Origin: an uncultured Erysipelotrichaceae bacterium
GTDB lineage: Bacteria; Bacillota_I; Bacilli_A; RF39; UBA660
NCBI GenBank assembly: GCA_948442015.1
Contig: CAOJRP010000016.1
Coordinates: forward strand, 1 to 34,404
Reading direction: 5' to 3'
DNA: 34,404 nt
The position numbers and the translations under genes were made by a program. Of the stretch, positions 1 through 7,846 are shown in pieces; positions within the stretch are counted from its first letter, which is position 1, and every line of letters starts with the position of its first letter. The notes under the pieces are model-generated. The model had not been told where the DNA came from. It ran no database searches and worked only from the letters and a program-made list of their open reading frames with translations.

Positions 1-99
1 TTCTATCAAAATTTGTAGAATATTTCTTATCTAGTTTTTATTATAAGAGTCTTTCATACTTAATTTTAAAACTATTAGAGGAACTATTTATGTCACTTA

Positions 100-726
100 T
101 TAAAATTTTAAATTTATTTCCTTAGGATTAAACTTTATATCTAATATTTCACAATCTCTAATTCTTTTTAAATGAAATTGTCTCATATCATCTTTTTCTT
201 CCCAGTATGCTGAGACCCACCACTCATTTTGAAATAAATATAATCCTAGAGGATAGATAGTTCTTATCGACTCACCATGTTTTAAATTATAATACTTTAT
301 TTTAAGTTTTAAGTTATTTTTATAGGCATTATTCACTTTATTAAAAATATTTAATTCTTCATTATCAGAAAAAATAATCTTTTTGTTCTTTTCTTTATTA
401 TTTAAGTTTAAAGTAATTTTAGAATTGATATTTAATAATTCTTGTTTTAGATGAGAATCATTTATTAAATTGCTAGCTTTGGTAATAATATCTATATCCT
501 TATTATTAAGGTTTAAATAGGGAATGTTAAAATCTTTATTTAAAACGTAACCGCCATAAATTCCTTTTATAGTATCTATAAATATCCCCGCATATTCTAA
601 TTCTTCTTTATACTTTCTAATCATTCTTTCCGATACTTCAATTTTTTCTGCTAATTCTTTAATACTATACTTTCTTCCATTTTGAAGTAGTTGGAGCATT
701 AAAAGTGTATTTGATAACTTTGACAT
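100..726 (-). CDS. WYL-domain HTH transcriptional regulator
   Basis: Predicted cytoplasmic DNA-binding regulator of the DeoR/YafY-like class. Residues 1-60 form a winged helix-turn-helix (SIKELAEKIEVSERMIRKY, with the recognition helix around 28-40). The C-terminal half carries a WYL-type ligand domain, with the IRTIYPLGLYLF strand followed by WWVSAYW and the HLKRIRDCEILD segment typical of the family. At 208 residues it is shorter than usual WYL regulators (about 300), mainly because the linker is short. The ATG at 726 has an excellent GGAGG Shine-Dalgarno. It is the last gene of a minus-strand run after the acetyltransferase, 85 bases away, with an imperfect palindrome between them that could be its own operator. 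The effector and targets are unknown. Confidence 0.88.
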   Translation of the reverse strand: MSKLSNTLLMLQLLQNGRKYSIKELAEKIEVSERMIRKYKEELEYAGIFIDTIKGIYGGYVLNKDFNIPYLNLNNKDIDIITKASNLINDSHLKQELLNINSKITLNLNNKEKNKKIIFSDNEELNIFNKVNNAYKNNLKLKIKYYNLKHGESIRTIYPLGLYLFQNEWWVSAYWEEKDDMRQFHLKRIRDCEILDIKFNPKEINLKF

Positions 727-762
727 ATTTTTTCCTCCTTTTTAACTATTTGATTAATTAAC

Positions 763-792
763 GGCAAAAACGGGATTAATCCTATTTCTGCC
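763..792. repeat. Imperfect palindrome upstream of the WYL regulator
   Basis: The arms GGCA-AAA-GGATT and AATCC-TTT-TGCC match around the centre GGATTAATCC, with interruptions at symmetric positions. There is no T-run next to it on either side, so it does not look like an intrinsic terminator. Its place just upstream of the regulator's Shine-Dalgarno suggests an operator or an mRNA hairpin. This is inferred. Confidence 0.45.
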
Positions 793-811
793 AGAAAATA
801 TAATCTCACTA

Positions 812-1408
812 TTACAAATATTTTCCAAGCCTCATCATTAAATCAGATTCTAAAAAATCACTCCATTCTTCATCTTCTTTTTCCATTTCTTTTTCTCTCA
901 TTTCTTCATATTCTTCATTTGTCATAAAAATTATTGGAAAATCGTTCTTTTCTTTTTGTCCATTCCACATAAAATGAATATTATCACTAGAAGTAAATCC
1001 TAAACTTCTTAAATATCTATTTTTTCTATAATAACAAGTAAGAAATACATCTCTATTTTCATTAGATGCAATTTTTAGAGCAATTAATGTTAATAATTTA
1101 CCATAACCTTTACTTCTTTCTTCTTTTTTTACAGCAATATGACCTAAATACATGTTGCTATAAGATATATAACAAGATAAATAACCAATACAAATATTAT
1201 TTTTTTCTAAAACTAAAACTGCTTCAGTTTTACATTCTCCATTAATTATCTTTCTAATAATTTCTTCAAATTGATAAGCACTAGGTCTTAAAGAGCTTGT
1301 TTCAAAATCACAATTAAAACTATTTTCATCAAAATATTTTAGAACATAGAGAATATCTTTTTCTTCGATAGTTCTTACAATTACATTATTCTTTTCATAT
1401 AAGACCAT
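812..1408 (-). CDS. GNAT family N-acetyltransferase
   Basis: Probable acetyl-CoA-dependent N-acetyltransferase of unknown substrate. The core shows the central beta strand YLGHIAVKKEERSKGYGKLL, which is GNAT motif A with the Q/RxxGxG pyrophosphate loop written here as RSKGYG. It is followed by a helix and the CYYRKNRYLRSLGF segment of motif B. The C-terminus (from about residue 165) is very acidic and charged (EEMREKEMEKEDEEW) and is probably a tail outside the fold. The ATG at 1408 has a GGAGGT site 6 bases upstream. It lies 45 bases downstream of the NUDIX gene on the same strand and is likely co-transcribed with it. Confidence 0.85.
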   Translation of the reverse strand: MVLYEKNNVIVRTIEEKDILYVLKYFDENSFNCDFETSSLRPSAYQFEEIIRKIINGECKTEAVLVLEKNNICIGYLSCYISYSNMYLGHIAVKKEERSKGYGKLLTLIALKIASNENRDVFLTCYYRKNRYLRSLGFTSSDNIHFMWNGQKEKNDFPIIFMTNEEYEEMREKEMEKEDEEWSDFLESDLMMRLGKYL

Positions 1409-1453
1409 AAAATACCTCCATTAAATAATAAAATGTATTATAAAAAAATAAAA

Positions 1454-1921
1454 CTAAGATGTCAAACCACTTAGTTTCTCTTCTAATTTATTTAAAAAAT
1501 AAACTTGATTCTTTAATATTTTTTCTTTAGCAATATTTATATCTATCCATTCTACTTTGTCAATCTCTTTAAATTCTTTTATTATTCCACTACCTTTTGG
1601 CCACTCCAATGTAAAAGTATTACTTGTTGTTTTATTAGTATCATAGTCACTTTGTGAATAAAATATAATTATTATCTTATTATTGGGAACTTTTTTACTA
1701 CTTAAATAATTTAAATCTTCTGGAGCCATTAAACCTGTTTCTTCCATAAACTCTCTTTTAGCAGCATTGATACATGTTTCATTTTTAAATTCCCCTTTTG
1801 GAATAGACCAACTACCATTTAAGACATCTTGCCAATAAGGACCACCCATATGACCTAGTAAAACTTTAATAGTATTATCTTCAATTTTATAAACTAAAAT
1901 TCCAGCACTTCTTTTTATCAT
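1454..1921 (-). CDS. NUDIX hydrolase (COG4119-like)
   Basis: Predicted cytoplasmic NUDIX pyrophosphohydrolase of 155 residues. The N-terminus KRSAGILVYK, the following GHMGGPYW and SWSIPKGEF are characteristic of the COG4119 group of predicted NTP pyrophosphohydrolases. The Nudix box reads GEFKNE-x7-REFMEETGL. The REFMEETG metal-binding helix is intact, but the loop between the first Gly and the first Glu is one residue shorter than the GX5E consensus. The ATG at 1921 is preceded by GGTGATTGA. It begins 15 bases after the diguanylate cyclase gene stops, so the two are probably one transcript. The substrate cannot be told from sequence. Confidence 0.9.
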   Translation of the reverse strand: MIKRSAGILVYKIEDNTIKVLLGHMGGPYWQDVLNGSWSIPKGEFKNETCINAAKREFMEETGLMAPEDLNYLSSKKVPNNKIIIIFYSQSDYDTNKTTSNTFTLEWPKGSGIIKEFKEIDKVEWIDINIAKEKILKNQVYFLNKLEEKLSGLTS

Positions 1922-1936
1922 TCAATCACCAATTTA

Positions 1937-2815
1937 TTATATCGAAATAGAATAACGATTCTTTCCAGCTTCTTTAGCTTTATACAATTCTTTATCGGCA
2001 GTACTATATAAATAGTTAAAATTAATTACTTTATTATAATTACTAATTAAAGTACCACCAATTGATACAGATGTTCTAAAATCTTTTAAATCTTCAACAT
2101 GTATTTTTGCTACTTTATTTAAAATACTTTTAGCAATTATTTTATTTTCTTCCATATTTTTAACTTCAGGTATTAAAATAGCAAATTCATCTCCCCCTAA
2201 ACGACATATTAAGCCATTTTCTTTAATGACTTCTTTAAAAGTATCTGCCACTTTTATTAGTATTTCATCACCTACAGTATGACCATAATTATCATTAACA
2301 GATTTAAATTTATCAATATCAATTATAAAGAAAGAAATTGGTACTTTTTTCTCTAAATAACTATTAATAGTTTTAATAAAAGGTTCTCTACGGAGTAATC
2401 CCGTTAAATCATCATATATAGCTGTATTTTCTAAAAATTTGATTTTATCTTTATACTTTTCTTCTAATTCTTTCTCTTTGTTTGATAAGAAAAGAGAGTT
2501 ATTAGGAGTAAACATTTTAATAGTTTTATAGCCATTAGGCGATGTCATAATAAGGGAATAAACAATTATTATATGTTCATCTTTCGTTTTTAAGCGATGT
2601 TCTAAAAGTTTTTCTTTCGTTATTTTATTAAATTCATCAAAATAAAAATCTTTATTATCTGTAGGAAATAAATCCATTAAATAAATATTACTTTTTTTAA
2701 TTTCTCCTTTATTATATCCTGTAATCTTTTCAAAAATGTTATCAATTTCGATAATTCGAAAATCATCATCTAAAGTATAAGTCGCAAATGAAATATTTTT
2801 AATACTATTATTCAT
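1937..2815 (-). CDS. PAS-GGDEF diguanylate cyclase
   Basis: Predicted c-di-GMP synthase with a sensory N-terminus. Residues about 10-120 look like a PAS domain (IIEIDNIFEKITGY, then IYLMDLFP). A short coiled stretch leads to the GGDEF domain (about 130-290), which has DDLTGL, DIDKFKSVND, and an intact GGDEF active loop at residues 207-211. The inhibitory RxxD I-site is absent; KENG stands at that position, so product inhibition through that site is unlikely. The open frame extends upstream to 2905, but the ATG at 2815 has a perfect GGAGGT five bases ahead, so I start there (292 residues). No membrane segment is seen. It is the first gene of the run leading to the NUDIX gene. Confidence 0.9.
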   Translation of the reverse strand: MNNSIKNISFATYTLDDDFRIIEIDNIFEKITGYNKGEIKKSNIYLMDLFPTDNKDFYFDEFNKITKEKLLEHRLKTKDEHIIIVYSLIMTSPNGYKTIKMFTPNNSLFLSNKEKELEEKYKDKIKFLENTAIYDDLTGLLRREPFIKTINSYLEKKVPISFFIIDIDKFKSVNDNYGHTVGDEILIKVADTFKEVIKENGLICRLGGDEFAILIPEVKNMEENKIIAKSILNKVAKIHVEDLKDFRTSVSIGGTLISNYNKVINFNYLYSTADKELYKAKEAGKNRYSISI

Positions 2816-2971
2816 ACTGTACCTCCAATTATTCTTATTATAATTATTGCTTAAAATAGAGAAATTATCAAGTAAATGTTTTTTATTTATACGATAATTA
2901 TACAAATTAATTATATTACAAAAAGGATATTTTAGAATACTAAGATAATAATACTAAAACCAAATAAAAAT

Positions 2972-2980
2972 TGGTATAAT
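2972..2980 (+). promoter_or_regulatory. Extended -10 promoter of the PAP2 gene
   Basis: TGG-TATAAT, an extended -10 with a perfect hexamer, lies 18 bases before the PAP2 start codon. No convincing -35 is visible at 17 bases, as is common with TGN promoters. Confidence 0.5.
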
Positions 2981-2998
2981 ATATTAGAGAGTGATGAT

Positions 2999-3592
2999 AT
3001 GATAAAAAAAATTAATGTAGTACTAATATCTTTATTAATTATATTTGTTTTTTTTGTTTGTGAAGTAGTTACTAATAATATTTTAATTTATGACAATGCT
3101 ACCTATAATTTTATAATAAATACTTTTGCAAGTGATATTATGACCAAAGTTCTAAAGCTTATTACCCAACTTGGTGGAGTATTGTATTTTACTATTCTTT
3201 CTTTTTTAGTAGTAGTTTTAGCTAAAAGGAAAAAAACAAAGCTCCTTATTCCGATAAATATAGGTTTAGTCACAATTATTAATTTAATCATTAAAGAAAT
3301 TATTAAAAGACCTCGACCTGGTGTTACAAGACTTGTTAATGAATCTGGATATAGTTTTCCATCGGGTCATGCCATGACTAGTATAGCTTTTTATGGCTTT
3401 CTTATCTATTTAATTTATAAAAGGATTCAAAATAAATATTTGAAATGGGCTTTAATAATAGTTCTTTGTATATTAATCTTTTTAATAGGATTTAGCAGAA
3501 TATATTTGGGAGTACATTACGCAAGTGATGTAATATCTGGTTTTATAGCAGGAGCTATTTATTTAATTATTTTTATCAAAATTAGCAAATAA
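2999..3592 (+). CDS. PAP2 family membrane phosphatase
   Basis: Integral membrane phosphatase of the PAP2 superfamily, probably acting on an isoprenyl or lipid (di)phosphate at the outer face of the membrane. All three catalytic motifs are present: K99-x6-R106-P107, PSGH at 121-124, and SR (166-167) with H173 and D177. Hydrophobic helices lie at about 7-27, 58-76, 84-100, 126-141, 150-165 and 175-195, giving the usual six-helix layout. The length of 197 residues is normal for bacterial members. Undecaprenyl pyrophosphate phosphatase (BcrC-like) and phosphatidylglycerophosphatase are both possible. The gene is transcribed alone and ends in a shared terminator facing the TasA-like gene. Confidence 0.9.
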   Translation: MIKKINVVLISLLIIFVFFVCEVVTNNILIYDNATYNFIINTFASDIMTKVLKLITQLGGVLYFTILSFLVVVLAKRKKTKLLIPINIGLVTIINLIIKEIIKRPRPGVTRLVNESGYSFPSGHAMTSIAFYGFLIYLIYKRIQNKYLKWALIIVLCILIFLIGFSRIYLGVHYASDVISGFIAGAIYLIIFIKISK

Positions 3593-3617
3593 AAATTCAA
3601 GTTTTTTTCTTGAATTT
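3593..3617. terminator. Bidirectional intrinsic terminator between convergent genes
   Basis: A 9-bp perfect stem (AAATTCAAG / CTTGAATTT) has a seven-T loop. The minus-strand read gives the better T-rich tail (TTTTTATTT). It covers the stop codon of the TasA-like gene and follows the PAP2 stop directly. Confidence 0.75.
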
Positions 3618-4197
3618 ATTTTGTTGCACTAGTATCGATTACTATTTTTCCTTTATAAGTTTTATTGGAAGAAGTTTCTAAAGGAGCATCTTCATCTAAC
3701 CACATTCTAAGTGCATATGACTTAGTTTCTCCAGCAGCAAGGGTTCCAGTTTTTAAGTTTTTAGCTTCAATTGCATCTTTAATAGTCGTATCAACCGAAG
3801 TCATATCGGAAAGTAAGGAAGGTGTCTCATTATCAATAGATACTTTGATATTACTTAAGGCTAAATCAGTATCTTGTAAACTTTCGAGATTAACATTATA
3901 ATTAGCAGTAAGAGAACAAGTATTTTCTATCGTAAAAGTATATGGTGTCATTGTTGCTCCTTCAGCATCAGTAGAAGGGAAGGCATCAGCTAAATTAATA
4001 GCATTGCCATTTTCTGTGAATGTTGTATTAAAGCAACCTGTTTGGATTACATTTGTATTTGTAGCCGTGTGGAGAATTGTCCATACAGCATAACTTATGC
4101 CACCTATCATAATAAGACCTGCAATTAATAAAACAGGAAAAATATATTTACTTTCTTTTATTCCTCTTCTTTTTTCTTCATTTTCATAATCTAGCAT
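3616..4197 (-). CDS. TasA/camelysin-like exported protein
   Basis: Predicted cell-surface protein. A charged N-terminus (EEKRRGIKESK) precedes a single hydrophobic segment at about 19-40 (FPVLLIAGLIMIGGISYAVW). This resembles the long signal sequences of SipW-dependent TasA/camelysin proteins. The exported part is Ser/Thr/Asn-rich and beta-type, with two cysteines (in TGCF and NTCS) that could form a disulfide, and the PYTFTIENTC-x-NYNVNL motif of a beta-sandwich. The ATG at 4197 is preferred over the GTG at 4206 because AGGTGA lies just upstream of it. It is the last gene after the 398-residue protein. No SipW-like signal peptidase is in the window. The role (surface fibre or adhesin) is inferred. 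Confidence 0.7.
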   Translation of the reverse strand: MLDYENEEKRRGIKESKYIFPVLLIAGLIMIGGISYAVWTILHTATNTNVIQTGCFNTTFTENGNAINLADAFPSTDAEGATMTPYTFTIENTCSLTANYNVNLESLQDTDLALSNIKVSIDNETPSLLSDMTSVDTTIKDAIEAKNLKTGTLAAGETKSYALRMWLDEDAPLETSSNKTYKGKIVIDTSATK

Positions 4198-4241
4198 AAA
4201 AATCACCTGTTAGTATTATGAGAAGAAAAATAATTTTTATA

Positions 4242-5438
4242 CTATAATTTTTCGATAATTTTTTCTTTTCTTTCTTTTTCAAAATAACTATGGATAGTAT
4301 CTATTATGTCTTCTAAAAGTCGATTACTAATTTTCTTGCCATTTTTAACAATACTAAAATGCAGTGATGTATCTTTTTTCATTGGTAAGTCAGTTATTTT
4401 GTAATCGCTAAATATTTCTTCTAAGTATTTAAAATTTTTAACTAATTTCGTATTTTTTTCATCAATAATTTTTTCGTGTTCATTAAGCATTTTCTTTAAA
4501 GTAGCTATCTTCGTAATTGCTTCATCAACTTTAAATTGCTCATTTTTGGCAATTGCTTCATCATATATTTTCGTGTTTTTAGCAATACTTTTGTAGCAAG
4601 ATATTTCAAGTCCATTATATTTGTTTATAAAAATAGTGGGAACAACAAACTCATTAATGCCTCTTTCATGCATAATACTAGTTGCTATAAGTAAAGATAT
4701 GATTTCGTTGTAATTTATTTCGTTAGTTTTAATTCCTTTTCTTAGTAAGTTTTTGATACTAATTTGATAGCTTTCTAATTCTGCAAGATATTCTAAGTCA
4801 TTAGTAAGTTCTTTTTTGATAGCTCTTTCTTCTGTTTCTATTACTTCAAAAACAAAGCCTTTTCCATCATAAATACTAGCTTTTACACAAGGAAAATCAT
4901 AGTAATAGCTTTTTCCGTTTATATTTCTTTCAATACTTACTTGAAGTGAATAAGGAGTAGTGGAAGTAATATTTTCTTTAGAAATAACAACAATTAAATT
5001 TCCACATAACGAATCTATATATCCTAAATCTTTTCTTTGCTCAAAGTCTTTTAATCTTCCATTATTAAGAAAAATAATTTCTCTTTCAAAAAATAATGCT
5101 AAATCATCAAAGTCAGAAAGTAACATATTAGAAAGGCGATTATATAAAATAAATTTTTGCGGATTTTGGACTTTTTTCTGGTTTATTTCATTTCCATAGA
5201 AAATAAGAGCACTTTCTAAATATTTAAAGATAATTTCATTAAGTTTGTTTCGATTTATAATAACTAAATTTGGTTCAAATATATTAGGATAAAATCTTTC
5301 AATAAGAGCTATAGGCATTAACTTGGAATCTTTCTTTTCGTAAGTATTAAATAATAATGGTAAATAGTTTCCAGTTAAAACTTCGCCATTTTTTGCCTCA
5401 TTAATTATTTCATCTAAAACACTGATATTTCTATCCAT
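4242..5438 (-). CDS. Unknown 398-residue soluble protein
   Basis: I do not recognise this protein. It has no membrane segment or signal peptide, and no nucleotide-binding or metal motif stands out. The N-terminal half mixes helices and strands (NLVIINRNKLNEIIFKYLESALIFYG). The middle has beta-type patches (SYYYDFPCVKASIYDGKGFVF). Residues about 290-345 form a Lys/Glu-rich helical, possibly coiled-coil stretch (ITKIATLKKMLNEHEKI), and the C-terminus is a charged helix. The ATG at 5438 has AGGTGG four bases upstream, inside the end of the preceding small gene, which suggests translational linkage. The neighbours are membrane or exported proteins, so a role at the cell surface is possible but unproven. 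Confidence 0.7.
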   Translation of the reverse strand: MDRNISVLDEIINEAKNGEVLTGNYLPLLFNTYEKKDSKLMPIALIERFYPNIFEPNLVIINRNKLNEIIFKYLESALIFYGNEINQKKVQNPQKFILYNRLSNMLLSDFDDLALFFEREIIFLNNGRLKDFEQRKDLGYIDSLCGNLIVVISKENITSTTPYSLQVSIERNINGKSYYYDFPCVKASIYDGKGFVFEVIETEERAIKKELTNDLEYLAELESYQISIKNLLRKGIKTNEINYNEIISLLIATSIMHERGINEFVVPTIFINKYNGLEISCYKSIAKNTKIYDEAIAKNEQFKVDEAITKIATLKKMLNEHEKIIDEKNTKLVKNFKYLEEIFSDYKITDLPMKKDTSLHFSIVKNGKKISNRLLEDIIDTIHSYFEKERKEKIIEKL

Positions 5439-5446
5439 TTTACCAC

Positions 5447-5635
5447 CTATTTTCTATTTAAAAAAGTATGCATAATTATATAAATAATAAGAAATACTCC
5501 TACAATTAGAATTATTTTAGCTAATTGTTCTCCAACTAAGTTACAAATACTTTGATAAAACTCTGTAGCACTTCTTACTATACTAACTCTAATATTATTA
5601 AAGAAAGTTTTAAATTGTGTGATTATAGTATCCAT
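5447..5635 (-). CDS. Small single-pass membrane protein
   Basis: A 62-residue protein with an amphipathic N-terminal half and one strong hydrophobic helix near the C-terminus (residues about 40-58, KIILIVGVFLIIYIIMH), followed by a short basic tail (LNRK). No family is recognised. The ATG at 5635 is chosen over the GTG at 5644 because AGGGTGA is well spaced for it. It is the first gene of a three-gene minus-strand run with the 398-residue protein and the TasA-like protein, and it is divergent from the tRNA-His promoter. Confidence 0.6.
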   Translation of the reverse strand: MDTIITQFKTFFNNIRVSIVRSATEFYQSICNLVGEQLAKIILIVGVFLIIYIIMHTFLNRK

Positions 5636-5687
5636 ATACTTCACCCTAGTATAATTATAATATATCTTTATATTTTCTTCAATAGAC

Positions 5688-5716
5688 TTGCATTTTAGTT
5701 ATTTTTTTGGTATCCT
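5688..5716 (+). promoter_or_regulatory. tRNA-His promoter
   Basis: TTGCAT (5688-5693), a 17-base spacer and TATCCT (5711-5716) stand just upstream of the tRNA. The expected start would be around 5723, a few bases before the mature 5' end. Confidence 0.65.
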
Positions 5717-5727
5717 ATTTAAGACAT

Positions 5728-5804
5728 GGCGGAATTGGTGAAGTGGTTAACACGCCGGATTGTGGCTCCGGTATGCGTGGGTTCGATTCCCACATTTCGC
5801 CCCA
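5728..5804 (+). tRNA. tRNA-His (GTG)
   Basis: A full cloverleaf. The acceptor stem is GCGGAAT / ATTTCGC (5729-5735 with 5794-5800, one G-U pair). The anticodon stem CCGGA/TCCGG encloses TTGTGGC with anticodon GTG, and the T arm is GTGGG-TTCGATT-CCCAC. The histidine identity elements are present: G at -1 (5728) faces discriminator C73 (5801). CCA is encoded (5802-5804). It has its own promoter upstream and a terminator downstream, so it is a single-gene tRNA unit. Confidence 0.97.
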
Positions 5805-5815
5805 TAATGAATTTT

Positions 5816-5837
5816 AAGCACATTTTTGTGCTTTTTT
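5816..5837 (+). terminator. Intrinsic terminator after tRNA-His
   Basis: A 7-bp stem AAGCACA / TGTGCTT with a TTTT loop is followed by a T-run. The AGGAGG Shine-Dalgarno of the next gene begins one base after the T-run, so read-through transcripts would still translate that gene. Confidence 0.8.
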
Positions 5838-5850
5838 AGGAGGAAAAGCA

Positions 5851-6261
5851 ATGGATGCTTGGAAGGAAAAAATTATAGATTATAAAATTTATTGCAAAGA
5901 AGAAAAAAGAGATTTGTGGGTTAATGATATTTTAGCATTGGACTCTACAAAATTTGCTGATTTACCTGCTGCTTTTGAAAATCAAAAAAAGAGTTTTATC
6001 AAAACTGCTGAAATTATGAAAGCTTTGGATGAAGGAGAAACATGGGAACAAATTGGTCATCGAATTATGGAAGGACATGAATATTGTCAATATCCAATAG
6101 GAGTAATCGGACACATGATGCTTAAATATTCTAGACATGGTATAGAATTTGTTAGACTTGCAATTGGTGATGGTATTGAATTGATGACTGCTTTAAAGGA
6201 AGAATTTTATCAAGAATTAGAACAAGAAAATAATAAAGGAAATAATAACGTTTTAAAATAA
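5851..6261 (+). CDS. Unknown 136-residue helical protein
   Basis: I recognise no family. The protein is soluble and mainly helical, with an N-terminal lysine-rich helix, a central segment GETWEQIGHRIMEGHEY containing several His and Glu residues, and a Glu/Asn-rich tail that looks disordered (QELEQENNKGNNN). The start is fixed by AGGAGG seven bases before the ATG. There is no separate promoter that I can see between the tRNA terminator and this gene, so it may depend on read-through from the tRNA-His promoter. It converges on the chaperonin gene. Confidence 0.65.
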   Translation: MDAWKEKIIDYKIYCKEEKRDLWVNDILALDSTKFADLPAAFENQKKSFIKTAEIMKALDEGETWEQIGHRIMEGHEYCQYPIGVIGHMMLKYSRHGIEFVRLAIGDGIELMTALKEEFYQELEQENNKGNNNVLK

Positions 6262-6292
6262 TATTTTGTTATTTTTAATATTTATTTATCAA

Positions 6293-7846
6293 TTATATAT
6301 TCCCATATTCACTAACTTTATCTAAATTATTTTCTCTTTCATTGATAATTAAGCTAGTTGTTGTAATAAGCATACTAGCAATGGAACAAGCATTAATTAA
6401 AGAATAAGTAATTACTGATAATGAATCAATTACATTTGTACTTTTGATTTCTTCATATTTTTGACTATGAATATTATAAACTAATTCATAGTTTTTTTCG
6501 GCAATATTTTTCTTTATAATACTTATATCTTCTCCTGAATTTTCCATTATTTGAAGAAAAGGTTTTTGTAATGCAACTTTAAATATTTTAGCGGCTATAC
6601 TATCATTATTTATAGTACTTGCAATTTTTAGAAAAGTTATACCACTACCAGGTAAAACTCCATCTTTAGCACTAAAAGTAGCACAAATGGCATCATCTAA
6701 ACGCATTCTTTTTTCGTGTAATTCTATTTTGGTAGGTGAACCAATAACTAGTTCAATAATTCCTTTTTTAAACATAGCTATTCTTTTTAAATAAAATTCT
6801 TTTTCATAGCTATCATTTATTCTTTTCTCTTCTTTTTTGATATTATCAATATGAGTTTTTATTTTTTTATTATAATCAAAATCAATTCTTGTTGTATCTT
6901 TTTCAATATAAATATTTTTGGCAAAACCTAAATCATTAAGAGATATATTTTTTAAATCTCGTACAATTTTACTATTTGTAATAATCTCTAAATCATTAAC
7001 AATATCATTTTTTTTAAGTCCATATTCGCTTACTTTTAAAAGAATTATATTTAATCCTTCATTGAGATTTAAAGATAAGACATCATTGATAAATTCAACT
7101 CCATAATCATTAGCAAATATAACAAGATTACTATTCTTTTCCATGATAAAATTAAGAACATTACCAATCTCGTTTATATCGATTAAATCGTTATTATAGA
7201 TTAATACATAGCTATCTTTCAAAGTTATATCATTATTGTTTTTAAAGAAATAGGGTGAAGCTACCGAAGTATCTAAATAATATCCTTTTAAAAGTTTATA
7301 TCTTAAAGTATTTTCTTCTACTTCTTTAATGACAATACTATTTTTATTTTCGACATACTTATAAATATCACTTACTAAAGAGCCAATTTCATTATCATTA
7401 GCTGAAATACAAGCTATTTTCTTTAAAGTATCTTTTGAAGGTTTTATTTTATAATTATTTAATTCTCTTAAAATTTCTTGTAAAATACTCTCTAATTCTT
7501 TCTTCAATATAATCGGATTTTCGCCTTTTTTAATATACTCCATACTAGAATTATAAATACTTTGTAGTAACACTAAAGTAGTTGTCGTTCCATCTCCTAC
7601 AACTTCATTAGTTTTGATAGATGCCTCTTTAGCAATTTCTAAAATTGTATTAATTGTTTCATCATCACTTTCGATATTTTGGGCAATTGTAACACCATCA
7701 TTAGTTATAAAAGGTGTAAAACTTGAGTGGTCAATAATGATATTATTACCCTTAGGACCCAAAGTCTTTTTGACTGTATCACAAAGTAGGTTAATTGCTT
7801 CGCTCATTTTTTCTTCTAATTTTTTTCCGCTTATTACTTTTCTCAT
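6293..7846 (-). CDS. Divergent GroEL-like (Hsp60) chaperonin
   Basis: A 517-residue group I chaperonin homologue. ATPase features are kept: TLGPKG at 28-33, ITNDG at 47-51, GDGTTT at 84-89 (Asp85 aligning with E. coli Asp87), the catalytic Asp of RLDDA at 385 (E. coli Asp398), and Asp474 of VIDS (E. coli Asp495). The hinge Gly-Gly-Gly is reduced to PGSG at 399-402. The apical domain (about 185-365) is very diverged, and the C-terminal Gly-Gly-Met tail is missing. No groES is adjacent. The ATG overlaps the stop of the DUF4130 gene (ATGA), so it is translationally coupled to the radical SAM/DUF4130 pair. It may be the cell's general chaperonin that has drifted, or a specialised copy for its operon partners. 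The sequence alone cannot decide. Confidence 0.9.
   Translation of the reverse strand: MRKVISGKKLEEKMSEAINLLCDTVKKTLGPKGNNIIIDHSSFTPFITNDGVTIAQNIESDDETINTILEIAKEASIKTNEVVGDGTTTTLVLLQSIYNSSMEYIKKGENPIILKKELESILQEILRELNNYKIKPSKDTLKKIACISANDNEIGSLVSDIYKYVENKNSIVIKEVEENTLRYKLLKGYYLDTSVASPYFFKNNNDITLKDSYVLIYNNDLIDINEIGNVLNFIMEKNSNLVIFANDYGVEFINDVLSLNLNEGLNIILLKVSEYGLKKNDIVNDLEIITNSKIVRDLKNISLNDLGFAKNIYIEKDTTRIDFDYNKKIKTHIDNIKKEEKRINDSYEKEFYLKRIAMFKKGIIELVIGSPTKIELHEKRMRLDDAICATFSAKDGVLPGSGITFLKIASTINNDSIAAKIFKVALQKPFLQIMENSGEDISIIKKNIAEKNYELVYNIHSQKYEEIKSTNVIDSLSVITYSLINACSIASMLITTTSLIINERENNLDKVSEYGNI

Noticed and set aside
1-99. Content of the left edge
   Set aside because: No gene, hairpin or motif beyond AT-rich sequence could be supported.
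2816-2905. Longer N-terminus for the diguanylate cyclase
   Set aside because: GGAGGT stands five bases before the internal ATG at 2815, and the extra 30 residues are Asn-rich without domain features.
3103-3291. Minus-strand frame inside the PAP2 gene
   Set aside because: It is fully antisense to a gene with all catalytic motifs and has no ribosome site of note.
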